DNA of 64,000 nt from Micavibrio sp. (lineage in GTDB: Bacteria; Pseudomonadota; Alphaproteobacteria; UBA9219), in NCBI GenBank assembly GCA_020718105.1, contig DYDA01000003.1, positions 49,652 to 113,651 on the forward strand, in the 5' to 3' direction. Below the pieces are notes generated by a model. The model was not told where the DNA came from, ran no database searches, and worked only from the letters and a program-made list of their open reading frames with translations. A program made the translations under genes and the position numbers. Shown here piece after piece: positions 35,274-43,941 of the stretch. Each line of letters opens with the position of its first letter. Positions within the stretch are counted from its first letter, which is position 1.

Positions 35274-35603
35274 ATGAATATAAACACGCAAGAGTTCGGG
35301 CATCAGGCGGGGCGCGTCGCGGCTTTGATGAAAAGTCTTTCGAATGCACACAGGCTTATGATCCTTTGCCGCCTGCATGAGGGCGAGTGCAGCGTGGGCG
35401 TTCTTGAAAAGATGCTGGGCATCAATCAATCGTCTTTATCACAGCATTTGGCGCGTTTACGAAAAGATGCTATCGTTACAACGCGGCGCGAGTCGCAAAC
35501 AATCTATTATCGGCTTGCCGATGCGCATGCGGGGCAAGTGATTAAGCAACTCTATTCCCTTTATTGTCCCTATAACCCGTTAAAAAGGAGGAAGCGATCA
35601 TGA
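35274..35603 (+). CDS. ArsR-family regulator with a cysteine pair (BigR/SqrR-like)
   Basis: 109 residues. The winged helix holds HRLMILCRLHEGECSVGVLEKMLGINQSSLSQHLARLRKDAIVTTRRESQTIYYRL. Cys39 in the first part and Cys98 near the end sit at places close to the cysteine pair of persulfide-sensing BigR/SqrR proteins; Cys32 is a third. It lacks the metal-binding pattern of classic ArsR (no CxC in helix 3). It is followed by a DUF2892 protein and a TolC-like gene. Confidence 0.85.
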   Translation: MNINTQEFGHQAGRVAALMKSLSNAHRLMILCRLHEGECSVGVLEKMLGINQSSLSQHLARLRKDAIVTTRRESQTIYYRLADAHAGQVIKQLYSLYCPYNPLKRRKRS

Positions 35604-35800
35604 CCATCGAACGTGCCGTGATGTTGCTGGCTGGCTCTGTCGTTTTGCTTGGCATTGTCTTGTCTGTTTTGGTTAGCCCTTGGTGGCAATTGTTGCCCGC
35701 CTTTGTTTCGATCAATATGATCCAGTTCGTTTTCACCGGCGTTTGTCCGGCGGCGATCATTCTGAAAAAGCTTGGTCTTAAGTCTGCCCCTCTTTTTTAA
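35600..35800 (+). CDS. Small DUF2892-like inner-membrane protein
   Basis: 66 residues with two hydrophobic helices (about 8-26 and 28-46) and the GVCPAAIILKKLGL motif of DUF2892, the membrane part also found in the rhodanese YgaP. The ATG overlaps the ArsR stop, and GGAGG lies inside that gene's end. In other bacteria a BigR/YgaV-type repressor also neighbours DUF2892 genes, which points to sulfur-related stress. Confidence 0.82.
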   Translation: MTIERAVMLLAGSVVLLGIVLSVLVSPWWQLLPAFVSINMIQFVFTGVCPAAIILKKLGLKSAPLF

Positions 35801-35817
35801 AACAAAAGGATTTGCTT

Positions 35818-37182
35818 ATGCGCTTGGGCTCTTTGGCTGTTGCTGGATTGTTGGCTTTTATGACTCAACCGGCGTTTGCGGTAACGCAAACGCTGCAAGA
35901 CGCTTTGGCGGAGGCGTACCGCAGCAACCCTGACCTACAGGCGGCGCGGGCGAAGCTACGCGCCACGGATGAACAAGTCTCACAAGCGCTCAGTGGTTGG
36001 CGGCCTAGCGTGGACGCGGTGGCAGGGGCGGGCTCTTCCCATCAGAAAATCGCCAGTGGCTCGATGGCGGGGGATCAAACTCTTTCGCCGCGTGATGTTG
36101 GCATTCGCGTGACGCAGCCCATGTTTCGCGGCTTTCGAACGCAGGCGGCTGTGAGGGCTGCGGAAGCGAACGTGCTAGCAGGGCGCGCAAGACTGAAAGA
36201 GGTTGAGCAGCAGATTCTTTTTGAGGTTGCCGCGACGTATCTGGACGTTGCGCAAAGCCAGACCGTTCTTGACCTGACGTTCAGGAACGAAGAGGTCTTG
36301 CGTAAACAGTTAGAAGAAACGACGGGACGTTTCAATGTCGGTGAAGTCACCAAGACGGATGTGTCTCAGTCCGAAGCGCGGTTAAGCGCGGCGACGGCGA
36401 CGCGCACGCGGGCCGAAGGCGCTTTGGCAAACGATCATGCGACTTTCTTGCGTTTGGTTGGGGATCAGGCGGGCGCGTTGACATCGCCCAAATTGGTTTT
36501 GGATTCGCCGCGTAGCGCGGATGAGGCCGCCGCAATGGCCGTTAAAAACAACCCTGCCGTTTTGGCGGCTTTGCATGGACAGGATGCTGCCGAGGCGGGC
36601 GTGACGACAGCGGAAGGAAGCCTGTTGCCAGAGGTGGATTTGGTCGGCGGCGTTTCGCGCGGATGGGAACAAAGCATCATGCAATCGCATCGGCAGGACG
36701 ATGCGACGATTATGGCGCGGATGACGATCCCCCTTTATCGCTCTGGCGCGGATTATGCCAAAACGCGCGCGGCGCGGCAGACCGTGACGCAGCAGCGCCT
36801 TGAACTGGAATCGGCGCGTCATAAAGCGCGAGAGTTGGCCGTTCGGGCGTGGCAAAATCTTTTGACAGCGCGGTCCTCTATTGCGGCGCATAAAAGCGAG
36901 GGCGAGGCGACGGCGTTGGCCTTGCGCGGTGTGCAAGAAGAACGAAAAGCGGGCACGCGCACGACCCTTGATGTCTTGAACGCTGAACAAGAAATGCTGA
37001 ACGCCAAGGTCAACCTTGTCAAAGCCGAGCATGACGAGGCTTTGGCTATTTTACAGATTAAGGCCGCTCTGGGCGCTTTAACGGCTGAGGCGTTGGCTTT
37101 GCGCGTTGACGTTTATAATCCCGTTGCGCACTATGATGATGTGCGCGGAAAATGGATTGGCCTTGGCACGTCTGAGAAATAA
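35818..37182 (+). CDS. TolC-family outer-membrane channel
   Basis: 454 residues. A signal peptide ends near AFAVT; the mature part has the duplicated outer-membrane efflux protein fold: TLQDALAEAYRSNPDLQAARAKLRA, QPMFRGFRTQAAVRAAEANVLAGRARL, then the second half ending EERKAGTRTTLDVLNAEQEMLNAKVNLVKAEHD. It likely completes the tripartite pump with the divergent RND and adaptor genes or serves a type I exporter. ATG 35818 is preferred over TTG 35812. Confidence 0.92.
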   Translation: MRLGSLAVAGLLAFMTQPAFAVTQTLQDALAEAYRSNPDLQAARAKLRATDEQVSQALSGWRPSVDAVAGAGSSHQKIASGSMAGDQTLSPRDVGIRVTQPMFRGFRTQAAVRAAEANVLAGRARLKEVEQQILFEVAATYLDVAQSQTVLDLTFRNEEVLRKQLEETTGRFNVGEVTKTDVSQSEARLSAATATRTRAEGALANDHATFLRLVGDQAGALTSPKLVLDSPRSADEAAAMAVKNNPAVLAALHGQDAAEAGVTTAEGSLLPEVDLVGGVSRGWEQSIMQSHRQDDATIMARMTIPLYRSGADYAKTRAARQTVTQQRLELESARHKARELAVRAWQNLLTARSSIAAHKSEGEATALALRGVQEERKAGTRTTLDVLNAEQEMLNAKVNLVKAEHDEALAILQIKAALGALTAEALALRVDVYNPVAHYDDVRGKWIGLGTSEK

Positions 37183-37205
37183 GGCGTTAAAAACAGGAGA
37201 AGCGG

Positions 37206-37961
37206 ATGCCTTTGTCGTCGGACGACACTTCAAAACCTCTTATCGCCGTCATCGATGATGATCCCATTCTTCGTTTATCCGTAACGGCGCTTTTATCAAA
37301 ACGGGCGCGTGTGATAACGGGGATTAATTCGCATGACGCGCGGCGTATCATGTTAGAAAACAAACCGTCTTTGGTTTTGTTGGATGATATTATGCCGGGC
37401 GGCCCAACGGGGCTTAGCTTTCTTGAACAGATTAAGGATGATCCCGTCCTTTCGGTGATCCCTGTTGTGATGGTGACGGCCAGCGATAAAAAGGACGAGG
37501 TGCTTCGCGGTCTTGCGGCAGGCGCGGTTGACTATGTTACGAAGCCCGTCACCAGCGAGGCTCTTTTGCGCGTGGTAGAGCGCATTTTATCGCGCAAACA
37601 AAATCGCGTGATCCTTTGCTTGCGTGATCGTGCGTTTGAGGCAGCGGTTACGGCGCGTCTTATGGGACTTAACTGCGCGGTTTATGGCGCGGCCAGCGAT
37701 GATCGGGGCGGCATGGACTCTTTGCAAAAAGAATCCGCCATTGTTGTCTTTGATGAAGAGTCTCTTGCGCGAGAGGAAGCGTTGCGATTGGCCAAAACAT
37801 ATCCCGCCAGTCGCTTTTTATGTTTGACCCATGATGAAGCGGGGGCAGAGCAAGAGGCCGCTTCGCCTTTGCTGACCTTTATGCCCTTCACGCAAGACGA
37901 AAACGTCGTGATTAAGCGCATCGGCCTTTTGCTGGCCGCGCAAAGAAAGCCTGCGTCATAA
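37206..37961 (+). CDS. Response regulator with receiver domain and degenerate C-terminal half
   Basis: 251 residues. The receiver domain (about 10-130) has the acidic DDD near 17-19, the phospho-acceptor Asp60 in LLDDIMPGG and the conserved Lys in VTKPV. The second half (about 135-245) has the size and hydrophobic pattern of another receiver but no clear acceptor Asp, and no output domain follows. It starts 24 bases after the TolC gene, probably in the same transcript. No kinase is adjacent. Confidence 0.85.
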   Translation: MPLSSDDTSKPLIAVIDDDPILRLSVTALLSKRARVITGINSHDARRIMLENKPSLVLLDDIMPGGPTGLSFLEQIKDDPVLSVIPVVMVTASDKKDEVLRGLAAGAVDYVTKPVTSEALLRVVERILSRKQNRVILCLRDRAFEAAVTARLMGLNCAVYGAASDDRGGMDSLQKESAIVVFDEESLAREEALRLAKTYPASRFLCLTHDEAGAEQEAASPLLTFMPFTQDENVVIKRIGLLLAAQRKPAS

Positions 37962-37995
37962 AGGCGCCGATACTCTTCATTCACGATGCGTTTAT

Positions 37996-38110
37996 TATAC
38001 CACGTCAACTTGAAAACCCGAAAACTTTTTGGCCGCAATTGTTGATTTCTCTTGGACTTATGCGGCTTGGCGGGGAAAAACTTTTCGGGTTTTCAAGCGG
38101 ACGGACTATA
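37996..38110. repeat. 115-bp inverted-repeat element (family B), copy 2
   Basis: The left end TATACCACGTCAACTTG and the right end CAAGCGGACGGACTATA flank internal AAAACCCGAAAA arms; the inverse of the copy at 16061-16174 with similar centre. It ends 14 bases before the 3' end of the tRNA-Pro gene. Confidence 0.88.
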
Positions 38111-38123
38111 CTTTTTTTGAAAG

Positions 38124-38200
38124 TGGTCGGGGCGCCCGGATTCGAACCGGGGGCCTTCTGGTCCCAAACCAGACGCGCTACCAGACTGTGCTACGCCCCG
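38124..38200 (-). tRNA. tRNA-Pro (TGG)
   Basis: 77 bases including an encoded CCA. The acceptor stem CGGGGCG / CGCCCCG, the D arm with GGTAGCGC, the anticodon stem CTGG-TTTGGGA-CCAG giving TGG, and GGTTCGAATCC in the T arm all fit. It lies between two repeat-bearing regions and is oriented against the flanking genes. Confidence 0.97.
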
Positions 38201-38336
38201 ACAAGGGGATGAGATAGCCTATTCTTGGCCTCATTTCAAATGATACCTTTTGTTTTCTCGTTTTTTTTGTGGCGTGGCCATAGTTTTGCCGCTTCCTATC
38301 GTTATAAAAGGGCGTTGAACAAAGGAAAGAAAGAGG

Positions 38337-38933
38337 ATGCGGATGACCCAACGCTTTGTTTGTGTTTCTGCCGTTACGGCACTGTGCTCGCTTTTCCTTG
38401 GGGTCATGCCTGCCGTTGCCAAGGCAGGGCCTCAAATCACGCTAAAAGAAAACCAGAGTTTAACGGGTCGGTTTGTGCATGATCATCCGGTGCAAGGTTT
38501 TGACGGCCCTCTTCGAAGCGAGGGGCGTTTTAGCGTATCGGGCAAGGATAAGATTGTCTGGGCGATTGAAAAGCCGATGGCTACGACGACAACGCTCACG
38601 CCAGAGGGGCTGACGCAAAGCGTTGGCCAATTTGCCTTGTTAAAACTTAATCGTCAGCAAATGCCCTTTCTGTCCGAGGTTCAAAAGAACCTTCTGTGGG
38701 CGCTGGCAGGTCATTGGGAAAAGTTGAAAGATGATTTTACGATCACCAGCGTTGAATCGCCCGCGCAGCGCTGGACGGTGACCTTTGTTCCTAAGGAAAA
38801 GGTTGGCACAAGAAAGCCTTTTCAAAAGATTGTCGCGCAAGGCTCACGCTTTGTTGAGAGCGCCGAAATCCTGTTGCAAAACGGCGTAACCGATCACGTT
38901 TCATTTTCAGAAACGACCATTACAACGCCATAG
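38337..38933 (+). CDS. LolA-like periplasmic protein
   Basis: 198 residues. A signal peptide (about 1-29, ending AVAKAG) precedes a domain of beta strands: LTGRFVHDHPVQGFDGPLRSEGRFSVSGKDKIVWAIEKPM fits the start of the LolA/LolB fold. It is a relative of the carrier that moves lipoproteins to the outer membrane, but it may be the accessory variant often found with other export genes. Translation could start at 38337 or at the ATG at 38343. Confidence 0.78.
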   Translation: MRMTQRFVCVSAVTALCSLFLGVMPAVAKAGPQITLKENQSLTGRFVHDHPVQGFDGPLRSEGRFSVSGKDKIVWAIEKPMATTTTLTPEGLTQSVGQFALLKLNRQQMPFLSEVQKNLLWALAGHWEKLKDDFTITSVESPAQRWTVTFVPKEKVGTRKPFQKIVAQGSRFVESAEILLQNGVTDHVSFSETTITTP

Positions 38934-38943
38934 CTCGGGTTAG

Positions 38944-39239
38944 ATTAGCCCTCTTGCCTAACCTTCAAGATTCCAACAAACCTCTCGTCATTCCGCACGC
39001 AGTCCCGCGTAGAGCGGGACGAAGAGGCGGAAATCCGATTTGTTTTCTGGCATCATCACAAACCAAATCGGATTTGTAAAAACACGCTTTTGGCGTGTTT
39101 TTATCCTCGCTGCGCCTCGGACTTCGCTCGCTTACGCTCGCTTCGCGCAAAACGCATTGCGTTTTGTCGGATCATCGCGTCTCGCCGACGCGATCCGCTC
39201 GTCCGGAATGACGGAAAGGATTAGGCAAGAGGTCTATTG
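38944..39239. repeat. 296-bp palindromic element (family D), copy 1
   Basis: The ends ATTAGCCCTCTTGCCTAA and, inverted, AATAGACCTCTTGCCTAA enclose CTCGTCATTCCG / CGGAATGAC arms and an inner AAATCCGATTTG / CAAATCGGATTT pair. The centre also holds a strong hairpin at 39078-39102. The copy at 58116-58315 shares the ends and the inner arms but has a shorter middle. Confidence 0.88.
39078..39102. terminator. Bidirectional terminator inside a family D element
   Basis: AAAAACACGC-TTTTG-GCGTGTTTTT is a 10-bp stem with A/T runs at both sides. It lies between the convergent lolA-like gene and the OmpA-like gene, where it can end both transcripts. Confidence 0.75.
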
Positions 39240-39279
39240 AAGAGAAGGAGGAATGGGTGAGGGAGGGGACGCTTACGTT

Positions 39280-40647
39280 TTAACGGACGTAAACGTGGAC
39301 TTCTGCTGTTCTAGCGTCTTGGGTTTGCGTGCCGCTCACGGTGATGCGTGAGGGGGCAAGGCCCAGTTGAACCAACGAACGCTTGACGCCTTCGGCGTTG
39401 CGGGCGGCTGCTTCTTGCATGGTGGCAAGTTCAGAGGGTTCGCCTTTGGCGGGGGTCACGCCGATCACGGAAAACTCAGCGTCGGGTTTGCGCGCCATCA
39501 CGGCACTTACCGCGCCCGCCAATTGTTGTTCGTATTCGACGTTGGGTTGGTTGTAGCGGATCAAAACTAAAAGACGCCCTGTTGAGGGCGCCACGGCGGA
39601 GTTGGATGAGGCGGAATCTGTCCCGCCTTTCTCTTCCATAAAGGCGCGTGGCGACATGGGAGAGGGGCCGATTTTACCGCTATCGACGGGCATCATCGGC
39701 GCTGCCGCTGGGGCTGGCGCGTAAGAGGATGTCTGTCCGCCGAACGGGTTGTTTACGGCCTGAGGCAACATCATCACGGGCGATGGGTTGACGATAACAG
39801 GACGGTTGCCGATGCTGTTGCCCAACAACTCTCCGCGTGTAATGGCAAAGGCCAGCGCTTGGAGATTGGTGCGCTCAGTCGTTAGATAAGTTGTCTGCCG
39901 TTGAATGTCATCGGCTACCTGATTGCGCAGATAGTCCAATTGAACGACCAAACGACTGACTTCATCGCGAAGAAGTTTCAGCTGATCATGATCTTCATCC
40001 ACCGCGCCAGAAAGCAAGAAACCCGCTTGAACGGATTCCAGCATATAGGAGGAGAGGGAGGCATCCGCCGCGACGGCCGTTTGAAGGGCATTGAGGCGAT
40101 TGAGCGAGTTGGTAACCTCGTTCAAGCTGCCTTCAGCTTCTTCCCATTGGCGAAGCAAAATGGGGTTGCCACGCGTCGTGCCGTTTTGAAGGCGAGCCGT
40201 GATCGCGGCTACGGTGCTGTGATATTGAACGGCGCCTGCCGCGCCATTAGCGCGCAGAACCATAAATTCACTGGCGTTGAGATTGACGGAGGAGCGAAGA
40301 CGAAGAACCTCATCCCTCAATTCAAGAGCGCGGTTGCCAACCATGGTTCCGCTGGAAGGGCCAAAGCCCGCCAGTGAATCATTCGCGCCGCTTCCCGATG
40401 ACGACAATGTTGAGGATGTCCCTTGCGACGCCAATTGCATGGGCGTGCTTTCTTGGGAGGCCTCCAACGCTGGCGCAGGCTCTTCAGCCGGAGGCGTCAG
40501 AGTCTCGGCCTTGTCGGCATCGACTTTGCGGGGTTCGGTCTTATTGAGATTATTGACCGAGTTGAATGTTCCAGAAGCTGCCCAAGCCGGCGTACTAACT
40601 GAAAACAGCGTGGCCAAAAGGGCGGCCAGAACAATTTTGCGGAGCAT
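39280..40647 (-). CDS. Secreted protein with OmpA-like C-terminus
   Basis: 455 residues. After a signal peptide (about 1-23, ending PAWAA) comes a low-complexity region rich in Ser, Pro and Gly, a predicted coiled-coil part (about 110-270, LRDEVLRLRSSV to QLDYLRNQVADDIQRQTTYL), a Pro/Ala linker and a final domain (about 360-455) whose pattern (NAEGVKRSLVQLGLAPSRITVSG) is that of OmpA-type peptidoglycan-binding folds but without the full binding motif. An envelope structural or regulatory role is likely. ATG 40647 has AAGGGA upstream. Confidence 0.6.
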   Translation of the reverse strand: MLRKIVLAALLATLFSVSTPAWAASGTFNSVNNLNKTEPRKVDADKAETLTPPAEEPAPALEASQESTPMQLASQGTSSTLSSSGSGANDSLAGFGPSSGTMVGNRALELRDEVLRLRSSVNLNASEFMVLRANGAAGAVQYHSTVAAITARLQNGTTRGNPILLRQWEEAEGSLNEVTNSLNRLNALQTAVAADASLSSYMLESVQAGFLLSGAVDEDHDQLKLLRDEVSRLVVQLDYLRNQVADDIQRQTTYLTTERTNLQALAFAITRGELLGNSIGNRPVIVNPSPVMMLPQAVNNPFGGQTSSYAPAPAAAPMMPVDSGKIGPSPMSPRAFMEEKGGTDSASSNSAVAPSTGRLLVLIRYNQPNVEYEQQLAGAVSAVMARKPDAEFSVIGVTPAKGEPSELATMQEAAARNAEGVKRSLVQLGLAPSRITVSGTQTQDARTAEVHVYVR

Positions 40648-40881
40648 CGCAAATCCCTTCGTTTGCATCACGTTACACCTACTGCCGATTGCGGTGGCTA
40701 TAGAAAACCGGAGAACCCTAAACGTACACTATTTAGAGGCAACGGGTAGAAATTCCAAGCACTCTGATAATGATTCTTTTACACTTTAATTTGTTAACCA
40801 CTTGATAACAAGCTTTATCAACAGAAAAACCTTGTGGCTATTGCGCCACAGTGTCAAAAGAAGAGAGAAAGGGAGCCTCTT

Positions 40882-41922
40882 ATGGAGCTAAAAGTCAAAA
40901 AACAGCCTGCAAAAACGGAGATTCAAACCGTAACGCCCGATGAGGCGGGGATTCGCCTTGATCGCTGGTTTAAGCGGCATTTTCCTGCTTTGCCTCACAG
41001 CCAGCTTCAAAAAATGCTAAGAACGAAGCAAATCAGGGTTGATGACAAGCGTGCTGATTCGGCTCTTAGGCTAGAGGCAGGGCAGATTTTGCGTTTTCCC
41101 TCGCTGTTGATGGAGAATCCTTGTCTTTCTTCTTTTCCTCCATCTTCTTCGGACGCCCCTGTTAAGCGGCCTTTGCGCAATCCGAATAAGCTGAAGAGCC
41201 TGATCCTTTATGAGGATGAAGACGTCGTCGCGCTTAATAAGCCTGCGGGGCTGGCGGTTCAGGGCGGTACGGGGCTTAAGGAAAATCTTGATGATAGTTT
41301 GATGGCGCTTAGTCTGGATGGCGTAACGCGCCCCAAGCTTGTGCATCGGCTGGATCGTGACACCAGCGGCGTCCTTCTTATTGCGCGCAATGATTTTGCC
41401 GCGATGAAGTTGGCCGCTTCGTTTCGCGCGCGCTCGACGCAAAAGATTTATTGGGCGGCGACGGTGGGCGTGCCAGAGCCAGAGCAAGGCCGTATTGAAG
41501 CGCCGCTTATTAAAAAAGGTCAGGTGATGACCATCGCGGATGACGATGATTTATCAAGCCGCGAGACCAAAAGCGCCGTGACGCTTTACCGCGTTATTGA
41601 AAGCATCCCCAAGACGATGGCGTTTGTGGCTTTATGGCCTTTGACGGGGCGCACGCATCAGCTGCGCGTGCATTTGGCGCATCTTGGAACGCCGATTTGG
41701 CAAGATCCTCTCTATGGGTTTATAAAAGGAGAGGACGAGTTGAAGGGATTGACGGCGATGAACCTTGGTTCGGGGCTTCACCTTCATGCGCGCCAATTGA
41801 TCATCCCGCATCCGCGGCGCGGCGTGATCAATGTTACCGCGCCCCTAAGCGCCGCTATGCAAAAGACATGGCGTTGCTTTGGTTTTTCTGAAAAAGTTCG
41901 CATCGATTTTGATGACATCTAA
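40882..41922 (+). CDS. rluC: 23S rRNA pseudouridine synthase, RluC/RluD family
   Basis: 346 residues. An S4 RNA-binding domain (about 20-75, GIRLDRWFKRHFPALPHSQLQKMLRTKQIRV) precedes the catalytic domain with HRLDRDTSGVLLIARN carrying the catalytic Asp, and GRTHQLRVHLAHLGTPI later. RluC-type by the S4 domain and the position before asmA and ATP12. GGGAG lies before the ATG. Confidence 0.9.
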   Translation: MELKVKKQPAKTEIQTVTPDEAGIRLDRWFKRHFPALPHSQLQKMLRTKQIRVDDKRADSALRLEAGQILRFPSLLMENPCLSSFPPSSSDAPVKRPLRNPNKLKSLILYEDEDVVALNKPAGLAVQGGTGLKENLDDSLMALSLDGVTRPKLVHRLDRDTSGVLLIARNDFAAMKLAASFRARSTQKIYWAATVGVPEPEQGRIEAPLIKKGQVMTIADDDDLSSRETKSAVTLYRVIESIPKTMAFVALWPLTGRTHQLRVHLAHLGTPIWQDPLYGFIKGEDELKGLTAMNLGSGLHLHARQLIIPHPRRGVINVTAPLSAAMQKTWRCFGFSEKVRIDFDDI

Positions 41923-41936
41923 GAGGGAGAGAGAAA

Positions 41937-43931
41937 ATGACAAAGGCTTCTAAAACCCTGTTCAAAAAGAAGGCCTCCCAAACGAGCCTTTTGCGTTCGT
42001 TTTTGATCGTTTTTGTCATCCTTTTGGCGCTGCCTGTCCTTGGCCTAGGCGTTGTTCTGGCGACGTTTGATGTGAACGATCATCGCGAGGCGCTTGCTCA
42101 GACCCTTTCCGAAAAAAGTGGGCGCGTGATCAAGCTTTCTGGCCCCCTTCGCTGGCATTTTTCCTTTGATAACGGGTTGAGCGTTGCCGTCTCTGACATC
42201 ACGTTTGGCAATCCCGCATGGGCCAGCCGTCCTCTTATGGCTCAAATCGGCAATGTTCAATTGCATGTGGACGTTATGGCTCTTTTGCAAAAGAAGCTGA
42301 AGGTTGTGGCGCTTGAAATCAATCGCGCCGATATTCAACTGGAAACCAACGCCAACGGCGCGACCAATTGGTCTTTTGAAACGAAGAAGGCGGCTTTGCC
42401 AGACGGTGGTGAAAAGACGGAACAGAAAAAGAAAATCGCCAACGCGCCGCCCATTACGTTGGATGTTCAAAGTGTGACCATTACCGATTCTCATGTCGGC
42501 CTTAAAGGAAAGGACGGCAAGCTGAGTTTGTACGATGTGCCAAAGCTTACCGTCGTAAGCGGCGCCAAAGGAACCAGTATTCACTACAGCGGTCTTTTGG
42601 CGGGGGTGGCGACAGAAATCGAAATAGCAGGCGGGCGGTTAGAGGCTGTGACGGGAGCCTCATGGCCTTTCAATTTTCAGGCGGTCTATGGCGATCTCAA
42701 GTTTGATGCGCGTGGTTCTTTGCTGGATAATATCAAGAAGATTGTGATTGATGATTATCTTCTGGTGTCGGGGGCGTCCAAAGCCCACGGCGCGTTGACG
42801 GTGGCTTTGACTGGCGAGCGCCCCTTGATAACAGGCTCGGTGAAAAGTTCCCATCTTGATCCTGCTGATTTCAAGGTTGAGCAGGGGGATGAGGCGGTTG
42901 TGGAAAAGAAAGCAGCAGGCGCAAAGCCTTCGGCAGAAGGAGCGCCTAAACTCTTTAGTCGCGAGCCTTTGGCTCTTGGCGGTCTTCGGTCGGTTGATCT
43001 GGCCCTTGATGTGCGCCTTGATGAACTCATTGTGGGCATGACGACGTTGCAGCAAGTCGTGATGCCTCTTGATTTGCGCCAAGGCCGTTTGACGGTGGCG
43101 CCTTTCACGATGCTGATTGCGGGCAGCAAAACGGAAGGGCGGTTAACGCTGGATGCGTCGCAAGGGTCGGCTCAGATGGCCACCAACGTCAAGGCTCAGG
43201 CTATCGATCTTTCTCAACTTTTTAAAATGGGCGGCATTGAATCGTTCATTGCGGGGAAAAGCGATTTTGCCATGAACCTTACAACATCGGGAGGCAGCCT
43301 TCATGATTGGGCGTCCTATGCTAACGGCACTATCGATTTATCGATGAAGGCGGGCAACCTTTCCTCCAGTGAGTTAAAGCAGATCGCAGGGGCGCTTTTG
43401 GACGTGTTTGCGCCCGGCATTGGCTCATTGACCTCGACGGGGGTTAAGTGCATGGCTGCGCGTTATCAGTTGACGAACGGGCTGATGGAAACCAAAGGCC
43501 TTCTTATCGATACGGACATGACGACGATTGCGGGGAGTGGGTATATCAATCTGGCGGATGAGCGCATCAACATGAACCTTCGCACAAAACCCAAAGGCGT
43601 CGGATTGGGCAGCGTTGTCCCGCCTATGAAAATCTATGGTGCGCTTGCGGCTCCGTCCTTTACGTTGGATGCGGCGGGCGCTGTGCAAAAGGTGGCGGGT
43701 CTTTTAATGGGCGGCAACGGCGTGGTGGATGATGGCGTGCCGACGATGCTGACGGTTCCAGAAGGCCAGAATGCCTGCGTGGCGACACTTGACAATCCGG
43801 CAGCCGCCAAGGCGGCGGCCTCGGTTACGACGCCTTTGGTGAGAGACAAACTGGATGATGTCAAGGATGTGGTTAAAGGTTTTGGCGGCAATCTTTTAAA
43901 AGGCCTAGGCAATACGCTTTTGGGACAATGA
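41937..43931 (+). CDS. AsmA-family envelope protein
   Basis: 664 residues. A single N-terminal membrane helix (about 20-45) is followed by a long periplasmic repeated-beta-groove region; the N-terminal FDVNDHREALAQTLSEKSGRVIKLSGPLRW and the C-terminal ADERINMNLRTKPKGVGLGSVVPPMKIYGALAAPSF are AsmA signatures. Such proteins are linked to phospholipid transport and outer-membrane assembly. It follows rluC by 14 bases. Confidence 0.9.
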   Translation: MTKASKTLFKKKASQTSLLRSFLIVFVILLALPVLGLGVVLATFDVNDHREALAQTLSEKSGRVIKLSGPLRWHFSFDNGLSVAVSDITFGNPAWASRPLMAQIGNVQLHVDVMALLQKKLKVVALEINRADIQLETNANGATNWSFETKKAALPDGGEKTEQKKKIANAPPITLDVQSVTITDSHVGLKGKDGKLSLYDVPKLTVVSGAKGTSIHYSGLLAGVATEIEIAGGRLEAVTGASWPFNFQAVYGDLKFDARGSLLDNIKKIVIDDYLLVSGASKAHGALTVALTGERPLITGSVKSSHLDPADFKVEQGDEAVVEKKAAGAKPSAEGAPKLFSREPLALGGLRSVDLALDVRLDELIVGMTTLQQVVMPLDLRQGRLTVAPFTMLIAGSKTEGRLTLDASQGSAQMATNVKAQAIDLSQLFKMGGIESFIAGKSDFAMNLTTSGGSLHDWASYANGTIDLSMKAGNLSSSELKQIAGALLDVFAPGIGSLTSTGVKCMAARYQLTNGLMETKGLLIDTDMTTIAGSGYINLADERINMNLRTKPKGVGLGSVVPPMKIYGALAAPSFTLDAAGAVQKVAGLLMGGNGVVDDGVPTMLTVPEGQNACVATLDNPAAAKAAASVTTPLVRDKLDDVKDVVKGFGGNLLKGLGNTLLGQ

Positions 43932-43941
43932 GGCAGGGCGC

